Below, one piece after another: positions 17,612-25,630 of a stretch of 64,000 nt of DNA (its first letter is position 1; each line of letters opens with the position of its first letter). The position numbers and the translations under genes are program-made. The DNA lies in NCBI RefSeq assembly GCF_002813445.1, contig NZ_PHHD01000001.1:5518001-5582000 (forward strand), in the 5' to 3' direction. This stretch comes from Pseudomonas tolaasii NCPPB 2192 (GTDB taxonomy: Bacteria; Pseudomonadota; Gammaproteobacteria; Pseudomonadales; Pseudomonadaceae). The notes beneath the pieces are model-generated. The model did not search any database. It was not told where the DNA came from and was given only the letters and a program-made list of their open reading frames with translations.

Positions 17612-19543
17612 TTAGTACTGCCGGGCCTTGGCCAGCTGTTCATTGAGTTTTTTCGCGGCGGCATTCGTGCGTTCGCTGGTGGACACCTGCGCCACACCCA
17701 CGCGCCACCACGACAGGTAGCCGTGGACCATGGTTTTGGGCAACACCTTGATGTCGATCAGCGTCGAAACGGTTTGCGTACGCGCATCCGCCAGCGCCGC
17801 TTCCAGTTGCTCCACAGTGCTGACCTTGTAGGTCTTGCAGCCATAGGCCGCCGCGCTCATGGCGAAATCCACCGGCACCAGGCCACCGTCGAGCCTGCCG
17901 CTTTCGGGGTTGCGGTAGCGGAATTCAGTGCCGAAGCTGTCCATGCCATTGCCGATCTGCAGGTTGTTGATGCAGCCGAAGGCCATGTTGTCGAGCAGCA
18001 CCACGTTGATCTTGCGCCGCTCCTGAATCGAAGTGGCCAGCTCAGAATGCAGCATCATGTAGGAACCATCGCCGACCAGCGCGTACACCTCTTTGGCCGG
18101 CTCGGCGAGTTTCACGCCCAGGGCCGCATTGATCTCGTAGCCCATGCATGAATAGCCGTATTCGACGTGATAGGTGTTCACGCCCTTGCTGCGCCAGGCG
18201 CGCTGCAGGTCGCCGGGCAGGCTGCCGGCGGCGGCGACGATGATGGCGTCGTCGGCCAGGGTCTGGTTGAGCACGCCGAGCACACGGCTTTGGGTCAGGC
18301 AGGAGCCGGTCAATTCGATAAATTCACGCAGCACTGCGCGGTCCAGGTGGTCATCCACCTCCGGCACAAAGCCGTCGCCGGCGTATTCCACCTGATGCAC
18401 GCGGTTCACTTCCGCCTCCAGTTGTGACTTGGCATCCGCCACCTGCCCGCCCCAGCCGGCACGGTAATCCCCCAGTGCATCCGCCAGCGCTTCAAGGGCG
18501 ACTTGCGCGTCGGCCAGCACTTGCACGCCATCCAGCTTCAAGGCGTCGCAGGGGCTGATATTGAGGTTGAGGAATTTCACCTCCGGGTGCTTGAACAGGG
18601 ATTTGGACGAAGTGGTGAAGTCGGTGTAACGCGTACCCACACCAATGATCAGGTCCGCCTCGGGCGCCAGCAGGTTCGCCGCCAGGCAGCCGGTCTCGCC
18701 GATGCCGCCGACATTCAACGGGTGGCCGGACACCACCGCGCTCTTGCCCGCCTGGGTTTCCGCGAAGGGAATATCAAAACGCTCGGCGAAGGCTTGCAAC
18801 GCGGCATTCGCGCCGGAGTACTTCACCCCGCCGCCACAGATGATCAGCGGCTTGCGCTTGCCGCGAAAGGCGCTCAGGGCGTCGCCGATCATCGCGGCAG
18901 TCGCCGGACGACGCTCGATGCGGTGCACGCGTTTTTGCAGGAAATAATCCGGATAGTCCCAGGCCTCAGCCTGTACATCCTGCGGCAACGCCAGGGTGAC
19001 CGCGCCCGTCTCGGCCGGGTCGGTCAGCACGCGCATGGCGTGGATGGCGGCGGTCATCAACTGCTCGGGGCGGTTGATGCGGTCCCAGTATTTGCTCACG
19101 GAGCGGAAGGCGTCGTTGGTGCTGATGCTCAGGTCGTGGAACTGCTCGATCTGTTGCAGCACCGGGTCAGGCTGGCGGCTGGCGTACACATCGCCGGGCA
19201 ACAGCAGCAGCGGGATACGGTTGGCGGTGGCCGTGGCGGCCGCCGTCAGCATATTCGCCGCGCCGGGGCCGACCGAAGCGGTGCAGGCGTAGATCTTGCG
19301 GCGCAGGTGCTGCTTGGCAAAACCGATGGCCGCGTGGGCCATACCCTGCTCGTTGCGGCCCTGATGCACCACCAGGTCGCCACTGTCCTGCTCCAAAGCC
19401 TGGCCCAGGCCCAACACGTTGCCGTGGCCGAAAATCGTGAACACCCCGGCGACAAACTTGCTCTGCACGCCATCGACTTCGATGTATTGGTTATCCAGAA
19501 ACTTCACCAGGGCCTGGGCCATGGTCAATCTTGTTGTGGTCAT
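17612..19543 (-). CDS. iolD: 3D-(3,5/4)-trihydroxycyclohexane-1,2-dione hydrolase (TPP-dependent)
   Basis: This ~643-residue enzyme opens the ring of the diketone formed by IolE, yielding 5-deoxy-glucuronate. It has the three-domain thiamine-diphosphate layout. The N-terminal Pyr domain holds the conserved glutamate region TIFGHGNVLGLGQALEQ. The C-terminal PP domain carries the TPP/Mg motif LVGDGSYMMLHSELATSIQE continuing through NVVLLDN. The ATG at 19543 follows AAGGTG. The longer frame would translate part of a REP element and is rejected. Neighbours are iolI upstream, across a REP pair, and iolG downstream. Confidence 0.93.
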   Translation of the reverse strand: MTTTRLTMAQALVKFLDNQYIEVDGVQSKFVAGVFTIFGHGNVLGLGQALEQDSGDLVVHQGRNEQGMAHAAIGFAKQHLRRKIYACTASVGPGAANMLTAAATATANRIPLLLLPGDVYASRQPDPVLQQIEQFHDLSISTNDAFRSVSKYWDRINRPEQLMTAAIHAMRVLTDPAETGAVTLALPQDVQAEAWDYPDYFLQKRVHRIERRPATAAMIGDALSAFRGKRKPLIICGGGVKYSGANAALQAFAERFDIPFAETQAGKSAVVSGHPLNVGGIGETGCLAANLLAPEADLIIGVGTRYTDFTTSSKSLFKHPEVKFLNLNISPCDALKLDGVQVLADAQVALEALADALGDYRAGWGGQVADAKSQLEAEVNRVHQVEYAGDGFVPEVDDHLDRAVLREFIELTGSCLTQSRVLGVLNQTLADDAIIVAAAGSLPGDLQRAWRSKGVNTYHVEYGYSCMGYEINAALGVKLAEPAKEVYALVGDGSYMMLHSELATSIQERRKINVVLLDNMAFGCINNLQIGNGMDSFGTEFRYRNPESGRLDGGLVPVDFAMSAAAYGCKTYKVSTVEQLEAALADARTQTVSTLIDIKVLPKTMVHGYLSWWRVGVAQVSTSERTNAAAKKLNEQLAKARQY

Positions 19544-19571
19544 GTTCGCACCTTGTATGAACAGTGAACCC

Positions 19572-19660
19572 TGTGGGAGCTGGCTTGCCTGCGATTGCAG
19601 TGTGTCAGCCAATGAATCTGTGACTGGAAGGCCGCTATCGCAGGCAAGCCAGCTCCCACA
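19572..19660. repeat. Paired REP element
   Basis: TGTGGGAGCTGGCTTGCCTG and its reverse complement bound an ~89-base element between iolI and iolD. It lies inside what should be one transcript. Confidence 0.8.
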
Positions 19661-19672
19661 GGTTGATCGGTG

Positions 19673-20494
19673 TCAGGTTCGAGGCTTTTGCAGGTGGGCA
19701 ATGCTCGCGCCCAATGCCTGCTGAATATTGGCCAGGCCATGCACGCTTTCGGCAAACGGCTCAAACGACAGATAGCCGCTGTAACCCGTACTCAACAACG
19801 TGTCGATCTGCGCCGCATTACCAAGAATGTCCCCCTCGCCCACCAGCACCCGGTGACCGTCACGGATGGCATTGAGTGGCGCGTCGGCGTCTTCCACGCC
19901 GGAGATGTGCACCAGCCCGGTCAGTTGCGGGAAGAATTCCTGCTCGCCGGCCAGATGATGGTGAAAGGTGTCATGCACCAGGCGGAACACATCCAGGCCG
20001 CCGATGGACTGGATCGCATCCACCGCCACGCGTTTGCGGCGCAAGGCGCATTCTTCAAACCCCAGGGGTTCGATAAAGCCGAGAATCCCGTAATCACGCA
20101 GGATCGGCGCCAGCTCGCTCAAGGCCGTGCGCAGGCCGGCCGCGCGCTGGGCTTCAGTGCGGGAATCGCCCCGCTCGTTGAGCGGGCACATCACCAGCCC
20201 CTGGGCGCCGCATTCACGGGCATAGGTCGCCAGCTTGATCGCCTGGGCACGGCGCTCGTCGTTCCATACATCAAAGGGGTACAGCGCGTTGATCGACAGC
20301 ACCGTGATGCCCTGCACGGCGCACAACTCGCGCACACGGCTGGCCGGGGTGCCGAACTCGATCTGCTTGTCCGCCAGGTCATTGCGGATCTCGATGGCAT
20401 CGCACTTGAGCGCCGCCGCCAACTGAATGAAATCCGGCAGGGACAAGTTCGGTGCAACCATGCGGTTAAGGGCAAAACGCAGCGGCGACTTCAT
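19673..20494 (-). CDS. iolI: IolI-like TIM-barrel isomerase (2-keto-myo-inositol isomerase family)
   Basis: This 273-residue xylose-isomerase-like TIM barrel matches the IolI pattern: CDAIEIRNDLAD, VLSINALYPFDVWND, GLVMCPLN, GFIEPLGFEECALRRK, LVHDTFHHHLAG, LVHISGVED and LSFEPFAESVHG. The E, D/H, H and E residues in these strands form the usual divalent-metal site. IolI interconverts 2-keto-myo-inositol and 1-keto-D-chiro-inositol, widening the inositol isomers used. It follows iolB by 26 bases. IolE-like dehydratases share the fold, but a true iolE is present upstream. Confidence 0.82.
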   Translation of the reverse strand: MKSPLRFALNRMVAPNLSLPDFIQLAAALKCDAIEIRNDLADKQIEFGTPASRVRELCAVQGITVLSINALYPFDVWNDERRAQAIKLATYARECGAQGLVMCPLNERGDSRTEAQRAAGLRTALSELAPILRDYGILGFIEPLGFEECALRRKRVAVDAIQSIGGLDVFRLVHDTFHHHLAGEQEFFPQLTGLVHISGVEDADAPLNAIRDGHRVLVGEGDILGNAAQIDTLLSTGYSGYLSFEPFAESVHGLANIQQALGASIAHLQKPRT

Positions 20495-20520
20495 TATTGT
20501 TGTTCTCCGTCCAACACCGT

Positions 20521-21309
20521 TTAGAGGTCCAGCAGCCAGCTGTGCTGCGGGTCGTTATGGAAATGCCAGGCGCGCTTGGGCCCGGCCATCACGTTCAGGT
20601 AATAGGATTCGTAACCGTACGGCACGCTGACCGGGTGGTACCCCTTGGGCACCACCACAAGGTCGCTGTTTTCCACGGCCATGGCCTGGTCGATGCTGCG
20701 GTCGTCGGTGTAGACGCGCTGGAACACAAAGCCCTGGGGCGGGTTGATCTGGTGGTAATAGGTTTCTTCGAGAAAACTCTGGTGCGGCAAATCGTCGGTG
20801 TCGTGCTTGTGCGGCGGGTAGCTCGACGAATGCCCGGACGGCGTGCGCACCTCCACCACCAACAGCGAATGGGCCGGCTCGCTGTCCGGCAGGATGTCGC
20901 ACACATAACGGGTGTTGGCGCCTTTGCCACGCACGCTGCGCTTGCAGTTGTCCGGGCGGATCAGCCGCGGCTCGTAGCCCTCGGCGCCCGGAGCCGCGCA
21001 CACGGCAATCTGCACATCGCTCAAGGCGGTGACCTGCGCCTGGGTGCCCGGGGGCAAGTAGGCGGCGAACGGGGATTTGTCTTCGAAAACCGACTGGCGA
21101 TCCCCCAGGTTCTGCCAGTTGAAGCCTTCGCCTTCGATATTCACCCGACCACTGAGCAATACCAGGCACAGCTCCTTGTCACCGGCGCTGACCGGCAGGG
21201 TCTCGCCAAGGCTCAGCCGATAGGCAGAAAAGCCCACGTACTCCAGGCGGCCGTCTTCGAGGGCGACCATGGTCTGCCCGCGTTTGCTGCTTTTGACCAA
21301 CAGGCTCAT
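20521..21309 (-). CDS. iolB: 5-Deoxy-glucuronate isomerase
   Basis: This 262-residue bicupin converts 5-deoxy-glucuronate to 2-deoxy-5-keto-gluconate. Family stretches are GRVNIEGEGFNWQNLG in the first cupin and SSYPPHKHDTDDLPHQSFLEE in the second. The second carries the metal-binding histidines and is followed by YHPVSVPYGYESYYLNVMAG. The stop codon of iolE (TGA), a GTG and the ATG at 21309 are contiguous, so translation is coupled. GTG at 21312 is the alternative start. Confidence 0.92.
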   Translation of the reverse strand: MSLLVKSSKRGQTMVALEDGRLEYVGFSAYRLSLGETLPVSAGDKELCLVLLSGRVNIEGEGFNWQNLGDRQSVFEDKSPFAAYLPPGTQAQVTALSDVQIAVCAAPGAEGYEPRLIRPDNCKRSVRGKGANTRYVCDILPDSEPAHSLLVVEVRTPSGHSSSYPPHKHDTDDLPHQSFLEETYYHQINPPQGFVFQRVYTDDRSIDQAMAVENSDLVVVPKGYHPVSVPYGYESYYLNVMAGPKRAWHFHNDPQHSWLLDL

Positions 21310-21312
21310 CAC

Positions 21313-22200
21313 TCAAGTCCTCTCGTTGAGAAGCGCGCGCAAGGTGTCATAGCCCTTTTTCGCGTAGACATAGCTGGGCGCCACCGCCGGGTCCTGCTCG
21401 GCCTCGACCACCAGCCAGCCTTCGTATTGGGCAGCCAGCAATACGTCGAGCAATTCGGCGAAGTCGATATCACCGTCGCCGGGCACCGTGAACGTGCCGT
21501 TGACGATGCAGTCGGGAAAACTCCACATCTGGTTGCGCGCCAGTTGCACCACGGGTTTGCGCACGTCCTTGAAATGCACGTGGCAAATACGGTCGATGTG
21601 CTTGCGCAGCATTTCGATGGGCTCACCGCCGCCCATGTAACAGTGGCCTGAATCGAACAGCAGGCCGACTTCGGGGCCCGTTCGGCGCATCAGTTGGTCG
21701 ATGTCCTCCGGAGACTCTACATAGGCGCCCATGTGGTGGTGGTACGCCAGGCGCACGCCCTGGGACAGGGTAAAACGCGCCAGTTCCGTGAGCTTGTCGG
21801 CGTAGTCCTGCCAGGCCTGTTCACTGTGAAAACGCGGGCGTTCGATCAGGCGGATGCGCGAGCCCTGAATCGAATCGGCGACTTCGCCGTACACCAACAC
21901 CGTCGCGCCGTTCTGTTTGAGCAGCTGGACATGGCCGGCGATGGCTTCGATTTCTTCAGCCACCGAGCGGCGCGCCAGGCGGCTGGAGTACCAACCCGAG
22001 ACCAGCGCCAGGTCGTAAGGGCGCAGCACATCGCCGACGCCCTTGGCGTCCTTGGGGAATTTGCCGTTGAGTTCAAACCCTTCGTAGCCGATTTCCTTGC
22101 CTTCGCTCAGCGCGGTGCTCAGCGGCGTTTCACCGCCCAGGGCCGGCAGGTCGTCGTTGCTCCAGGAGATCGGGTTGATGCCAATTCGGATTGCGGGCAT
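21313..22200 (-). CDS. iolE: Inosose dehydratase (2-keto-myo-inositol dehydratase)
   Basis: This 295-residue TIM-barrel enzyme removes water from 2-keto-myo-inositol to give the diketone used by IolD. Hallmarks are IRIGINPISWSNDDLPALGG at the start, GYEGFELNGKFP, LVSGWYSSRL, LAYHHHMGAYVESPEDID and LLFDSGHCYMGGG. The metal ligands are expected among the E/D/H residues of the last motifs. The start at 22200 has AGGTGCAGCC upstream. The longer frame reads through a REP element. It is coupled to iolB and separated from iolC by REP sequence. Confidence 0.92.
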   Translation of the reverse strand: MPAIRIGINPISWSNDDLPALGGETPLSTALSEGKEIGYEGFELNGKFPKDAKGVGDVLRPYDLALVSGWYSSRLARRSVAEEIEAIAGHVQLLKQNGATVLVYGEVADSIQGSRIRLIERPRFHSEQAWQDYADKLTELARFTLSQGVRLAYHHHMGAYVESPEDIDQLMRRTGPEVGLLFDSGHCYMGGGEPIEMLRKHIDRICHVHFKDVRKPVVQLARNQMWSFPDCIVNGTFTVPGDGDIDFAELLDVLLAAQYEGWLVVEAEQDPAVAPSYVYAKKGYDTLRALLNERT

Positions 22201-22245
22201 GGCTGCACCTATTGTTATTTTCAAATAGCACTGAGTTCTGCTTGA

Positions 22246-22349
22246 TGTGGGAGCTGGCTTGTGTGGGAGCTGGCTTGCCTGCGATGGCATCACCTCGGTT
22301 CAGCAGTTGAACCGAGTCGCCTGCATCGCGGGCAAGCCCGACTCCCACA
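22246..22349. repeat. REP cluster between iolC and iolE
   Basis: Two tandem TGTGGGAGCTGGCTTG units at 22246-22281 are followed by a diverged inverted partner (GCGGGCAAGCCCGACTCCCACA) ending at 22349. Between them CACCTCGGTTCA/TGAACCGAG forms an extra stem. Confidence 0.75.
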
Positions 22350-22384
22350 AAAAACTGCTCTCACATTGGATTGCATTTCAACTT

Positions 22385-24322
22385 TTAAGCACGGGCGCTG
22401 CGCCAGGCATTGATGAGCTGTTCGAAGGTCGCCTGCACCTGCTGAATCAGCGTCTCGTCATCGATCTCCCCCGCCATCCACGCGCGGCTCGGTTCCTGGA
22501 AGATCGTGCGCCCCACGGCAAAGCCTCGGCAGGTGGTGCTTTGGCCGGCCTGCCGGAAGCCATCGGCGAGAAACTCGGCGGAGGCATTCAGGCCCAGCAG
22601 CACCACACCGCGGCAGTACGGGTCGCGTTCCTGAATCAACTCATCGAGTTTTTTCCAGTCTTCGGCCGACTGCGCCTCGATCTTCCACCACGCCGGGTAG
22701 ATGCCAAGGTTGTACAGGCGCTTGAGGCTGCGGTGGAGCACGTCCGGGTAAGTGGACGGGTGATCCTTGGGCGGGATGACTTCCAGCAGCAGTTCATGGC
22801 CGCTGACTAGGGACGCCTCGTACACTGCCTTGAGTTGCGCTTCCTGCTCCAGGCGCAGCATCGGTTCGTCGTCCGGGTGAAATTGCACCAGGCACTTGAT
22901 GATCTGTTCCTGAGGCCAGGCGATCAGGTTGCTGCCCACCGAGCGGCCGTGCTCAAACGCCAGCGGGCGCGAATTCTGCACTTCCACCGGGCGCGCGATC
23001 CACCAGCCGCGACCGCTGGCGGCGTTGAGCGCGTCCTGGCCGAAACGCTGGTCGGCCAGCAGGCCCACATCGGCTTCGACGCCCTCCTCGGCGAGCTTTT
23101 TCTCCACGCGCTCAATGGCCTGGATAAACAGCTGCTTGATGTCGCTGATGCGCGCCGGGGCCTGGCCGCCTTTTTGCGCCAGGTCCACCAGTTGCCAGCG
23201 GTGGTCGAAGGCAAACACAAACAGTTGCTTCCAGGCTTTGCGCGGCACGGTCACGCGGTGCAGGCGCTGCAGGGTCACGTCCTGGTCGGGCCGGGTGATC
23301 GGCACCAGGCTGTTGAACAGGTAATCCAGTTCAGCCGGGGTCGGCATGGCCGGCGCACAGGCATGGCGCGACACCACCAACCCGCCGCAAGCGTTGGCCA
23401 GCTGGCTGCAACGCTCATCGCTGGCGTCGTTGAGCCAGCCGCTGAGAAAGCCCGACATAAAGGCATCACCGGCGCCGAGCACATTGAGCACTTCAACGCG
23501 CACGCCGGGGTAGATCGCGCCGTCTTCGAGCCGCGCCGGAATATCGCCGTGGATCACCGTGCAGCCCTGCGGGCCGAGCTTGACCACCAGCGTGGCCGGA
23601 GTCAGTTTGCGCACGGTACGCAGTGCAGTGAGCAGGTCTTCACTGCCACCGGCAATCAGAAACTCTTCTTCGGTGCCGACGATCAGGTCAAAGCGCGGCA
23701 GGATTTTCTGCACATGGGCGCTGACAGTCTGGTCGGCGACAAACCGCGTTTCGCCGTCAGCCTTGCCCGCCAGGCCCCACAGTACGGGGCGATAGTCGAT
23801 ATCCAGCACACGCTTGACGTTGTGTTTGGCGGCATAGTCCAGCGCTTGAATACTCGCCTTGTACACGCCGTCGGTGGAGAAATGCGTGCCGGTAATCAGC
23901 AGCGCCTTGCTGGAGGCAATGAAGGCTTCGCTGATGTCTTCGGCACGCAGGGCCATGTCGGCGCAGTTTTCGCGATAGAACACCAGGGGGAAGGTTTCGC
24001 GGTCTTTGAGGCCGAGCAGCACCAGCGCGGTCAGGCGTTCCGGGTCGACCTTGATGCCGCTGACATCGCAGCCTTCGCGAGCCAGGGATTCCACCAGGAA
24101 ACGCCCCATATGGTCGTCGCCCACCCGGCTCAGCATGGCCGACTTGAGCCCCAGCCGCGCGGTACCGAAAGCGATATTGGCGGAGGACCCGCCGAGGTAC
24201 TTGGCAAAGCTGGACACGTCCTCAAGCCGCGCACCGACTTGTTGTGCATAGAGGTCGACGCCCAGGCGCCCGAGGCAAATCAGATCCAATTGACGCCCAC
24301 TGGCAAAACGAGTCTGGCCCAT
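22385..24322 (-). CDS. iolC: 5-Dehydro-2-deoxygluconokinase fused to a DUF2090 aldolase-like domain
   Basis: The ~645-residue protein joins two activities. The N-terminal ~320 residues are a PfkB/ribokinase-type sugar kinase with LICLGRLGVDLYAQQVGARL, the early glycine-rich SFAKYLGGSSANIAFG, and the catalytic VLNVLGAGDAFMSGFLSGWL, where D in GAGD is the base. It phosphorylates 2-deoxy-5-keto-gluconate. The C-terminal half (KAWKQLFVFAFDHRWQLVDL onward) is DUF2090, which resembles class-I aldolases and probably replaces a separate IolJ aldolase. AGGAG stands six bases before the ATG at 24322. It is the first gene of the iol operon, divergent from iolR. Confidence 0.9.
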   Translation of the reverse strand: MGQTRFASGRQLDLICLGRLGVDLYAQQVGARLEDVSSFAKYLGGSSANIAFGTARLGLKSAMLSRVGDDHMGRFLVESLAREGCDVSGIKVDPERLTALVLLGLKDRETFPLVFYRENCADMALRAEDISEAFIASSKALLITGTHFSTDGVYKASIQALDYAAKHNVKRVLDIDYRPVLWGLAGKADGETRFVADQTVSAHVQKILPRFDLIVGTEEEFLIAGGSEDLLTALRTVRKLTPATLVVKLGPQGCTVIHGDIPARLEDGAIYPGVRVEVLNVLGAGDAFMSGFLSGWLNDASDERCSQLANACGGLVVSRHACAPAMPTPAELDYLFNSLVPITRPDQDVTLQRLHRVTVPRKAWKQLFVFAFDHRWQLVDLAQKGGQAPARISDIKQLFIQAIERVEKKLAEEGVEADVGLLADQRFGQDALNAASGRGWWIARPVEVQNSRPLAFEHGRSVGSNLIAWPQEQIIKCLVQFHPDDEPMLRLEQEAQLKAVYEASLVSGHELLLEVIPPKDHPSTYPDVLHRSLKRLYNLGIYPAWWKIEAQSAEDWKKLDELIQERDPYCRGVVLLGLNASAEFLADGFRQAGQSTTCRGFAVGRTIFQEPSRAWMAGEIDDETLIQQVQATFEQLINAWRSARA

Positions 24323-24445
24323 GCTGGCTCCTGTTATTTTTATCAGCCTGCGTTGCACCGTCATGGCGACGGTAAACGCTCTTGGTGCGAGCAGACTAGA
24401 ACGTTCAGCGGCGCCAATCAATATTTATTCCATAATTATTTTTAG

Positions 24446-24461
24446 TGGAATATTTTTTCCA
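24446..24461. promoter_or_regulatory. Candidate IolR operator between iolC and iolR
   Basis: TGGAATATTTTTTCCA has the same TGGAA-N6-TTCCA arms as the site at 15238-15253. Another TTCCA half-site lies at 24428-24432. The position between the divergent iolC and iolR starts, in a markedly AT-rich stretch, fits control of both genes. Confidence 0.55.
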
Positions 24462-24606
24462 ATAAGCCACAGTAAAAGCTCTGCCTCCACCCTGCATCGT
24501 TTCAGCAGCCCAAGCGCGCCGTGATGCCGAGGTATTTTTTTGCGCCTACCCTGTAGACTTGCGCCACCCACCAGCGCATCAGAAGAACACGCCAGAAGGA
24601 TTGCCC

Positions 24607-25503
24607 ATGCCCGAGACCCCTTCACAAGACGCTCTCGCCAGCCCCCCGCTCAACGCCGAGCGCCTGTTGCAGCTGATCACCGACGAATACGAGAGCTTGC
24701 CGCGCCAGCTCAAACGCATCGCCAGCTACATGAGCCAGCAGAGCGACCGGATCATGGTCGACCGCATCAGCGACATCGCCCGCGAGTGCGAAGTGCACCC
24801 CTCGGCCATCGTGCGGTTTTCCCAGCGTTTCGGCTTCAGTGGCTTCAGTGAAATGCAGGCGCTGTTCCGCGAGGCCTACACCCACAAAACCACGCCGGTG
24901 CAGAATTACCAGCAGCGTATCCGCAGCATGATCGCCAACAAGTCGCAGAAAGCCAGCGGCGGCGACCTGGCGCGTGAATGCGTGAATGCCACGCTCTCGG
25001 GCATCGAACGCCTGGGCCTGGAACTGGACGACGCGGCCTTTGAAAAGGCCGTGGACCTGGTGGTCAACGCCGACAATATCTACGTGGTGGGCGTGCGCCG
25101 TTCCTTCGCGGTGGCCGACTACCTGGTGTACAACCTGCAACACACCAACAAACGCATCCACCTGATCTCGGGCCTGGGCGGCAGCTACCGCGAGCAGATG
25201 CGCAGCGTGCGTGCCAACGACCTGGTGATTGCCATCAGCTTCACGCCCTACGGCAAAGAGACCCAGCACTGCCTGCGTATCGCCCAGCACCACCAGGCCA
25301 AGACGCTGATCATCACCGACAGCAACCTGTCGCCCCTGGCCAAGCGGGCGAACGCGGTGTTGCTGGTCAATGAAGGCTCGTCATTTGCGTTCCGTTCGTT
25401 GAGCGCGACCTTGTGCCTGTGCCAGGCGTTGTTTATCGCCGTGGCGTACCGGTTGGAATTGAAGGTGGATGAGATTCATGAGCAGGTGGGGTTCGACGAT
25501 TGA
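24607..25503 (+). CDS. iolR: RpiR-family regulator of the inositol genes
   Basis: The 298-residue protein has an N-terminal RpiR helix-turn-helix domain (about residues 15-90: SLPRQLKRIASYMSQQSDRI, VHPSAIVRFSQRFGFSGFSE). A C-terminal SIS sugar-phosphate-binding domain follows (about 120-260: NIYVVGVRRSFAVADYLVYN, DLVIAISFTPYGKETQHCLR). RpiR regulators commonly repress sugar catabolic genes and respond to a phosphorylated intermediate, here plausibly the product of IolC. The start at 24607 has AAGGA eight bases upstream. The gene is divergent from iolC across 284 bases that carry the candidate operator. Confidence 0.88.
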   Translation: MPETPSQDALASPPLNAERLLQLITDEYESLPRQLKRIASYMSQQSDRIMVDRISDIARECEVHPSAIVRFSQRFGFSGFSEMQALFREAYTHKTTPVQNYQQRIRSMIANKSQKASGGDLARECVNATLSGIERLGLELDDAAFEKAVDLVVNADNIYVVGVRRSFAVADYLVYNLQHTNKRIHLISGLGGSYREQMRSVRANDLVIAISFTPYGKETQHCLRIAQHHQAKTLIITDSNLSPLAKRANAVLLVNEGSSFAFRSLSATLCLCQALFIAVAYRLELKVDEIHEQVGFDD

Positions 25504-25512
25504 CCTCCCAGT

Positions 25513-25625
25513 GATCGTTCCCACGCTCCGCGTGGGAATGCAGCCCTGGACGCTCCGCGTCCGTTCTTAAGGGCATGACGCAGAACGTCACAGGAGGCAT
25601 TCCCACGCGGAGCGTGGGAACGATC
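25513..25625. repeat. Long inverted-repeat element with 26-bp perfect arms (second copy)
   Basis: Arm 25513-25538 begins GATCGTTCCCACGCTCCGCG and is exactly complementary to 25600-25625. The design matches 16340-16450, with compensating base changes in both arms. It separates the convergent iolR and cusA ends. Confidence 0.85.
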
Positions 25626-25630
25626 AGGAA

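Noticed and set aside
17594..19612. Longer iolD start at 19612
   Set aside because: The added N-terminus is a translation of the REP element. The ATG at 19543 has a proper ribosome site.
22835..24445. 536-codon open frame opposite iolC
   Set aside because: Antisense shadow with no recognisable motif. It overlaps a well-supported gene throughout.
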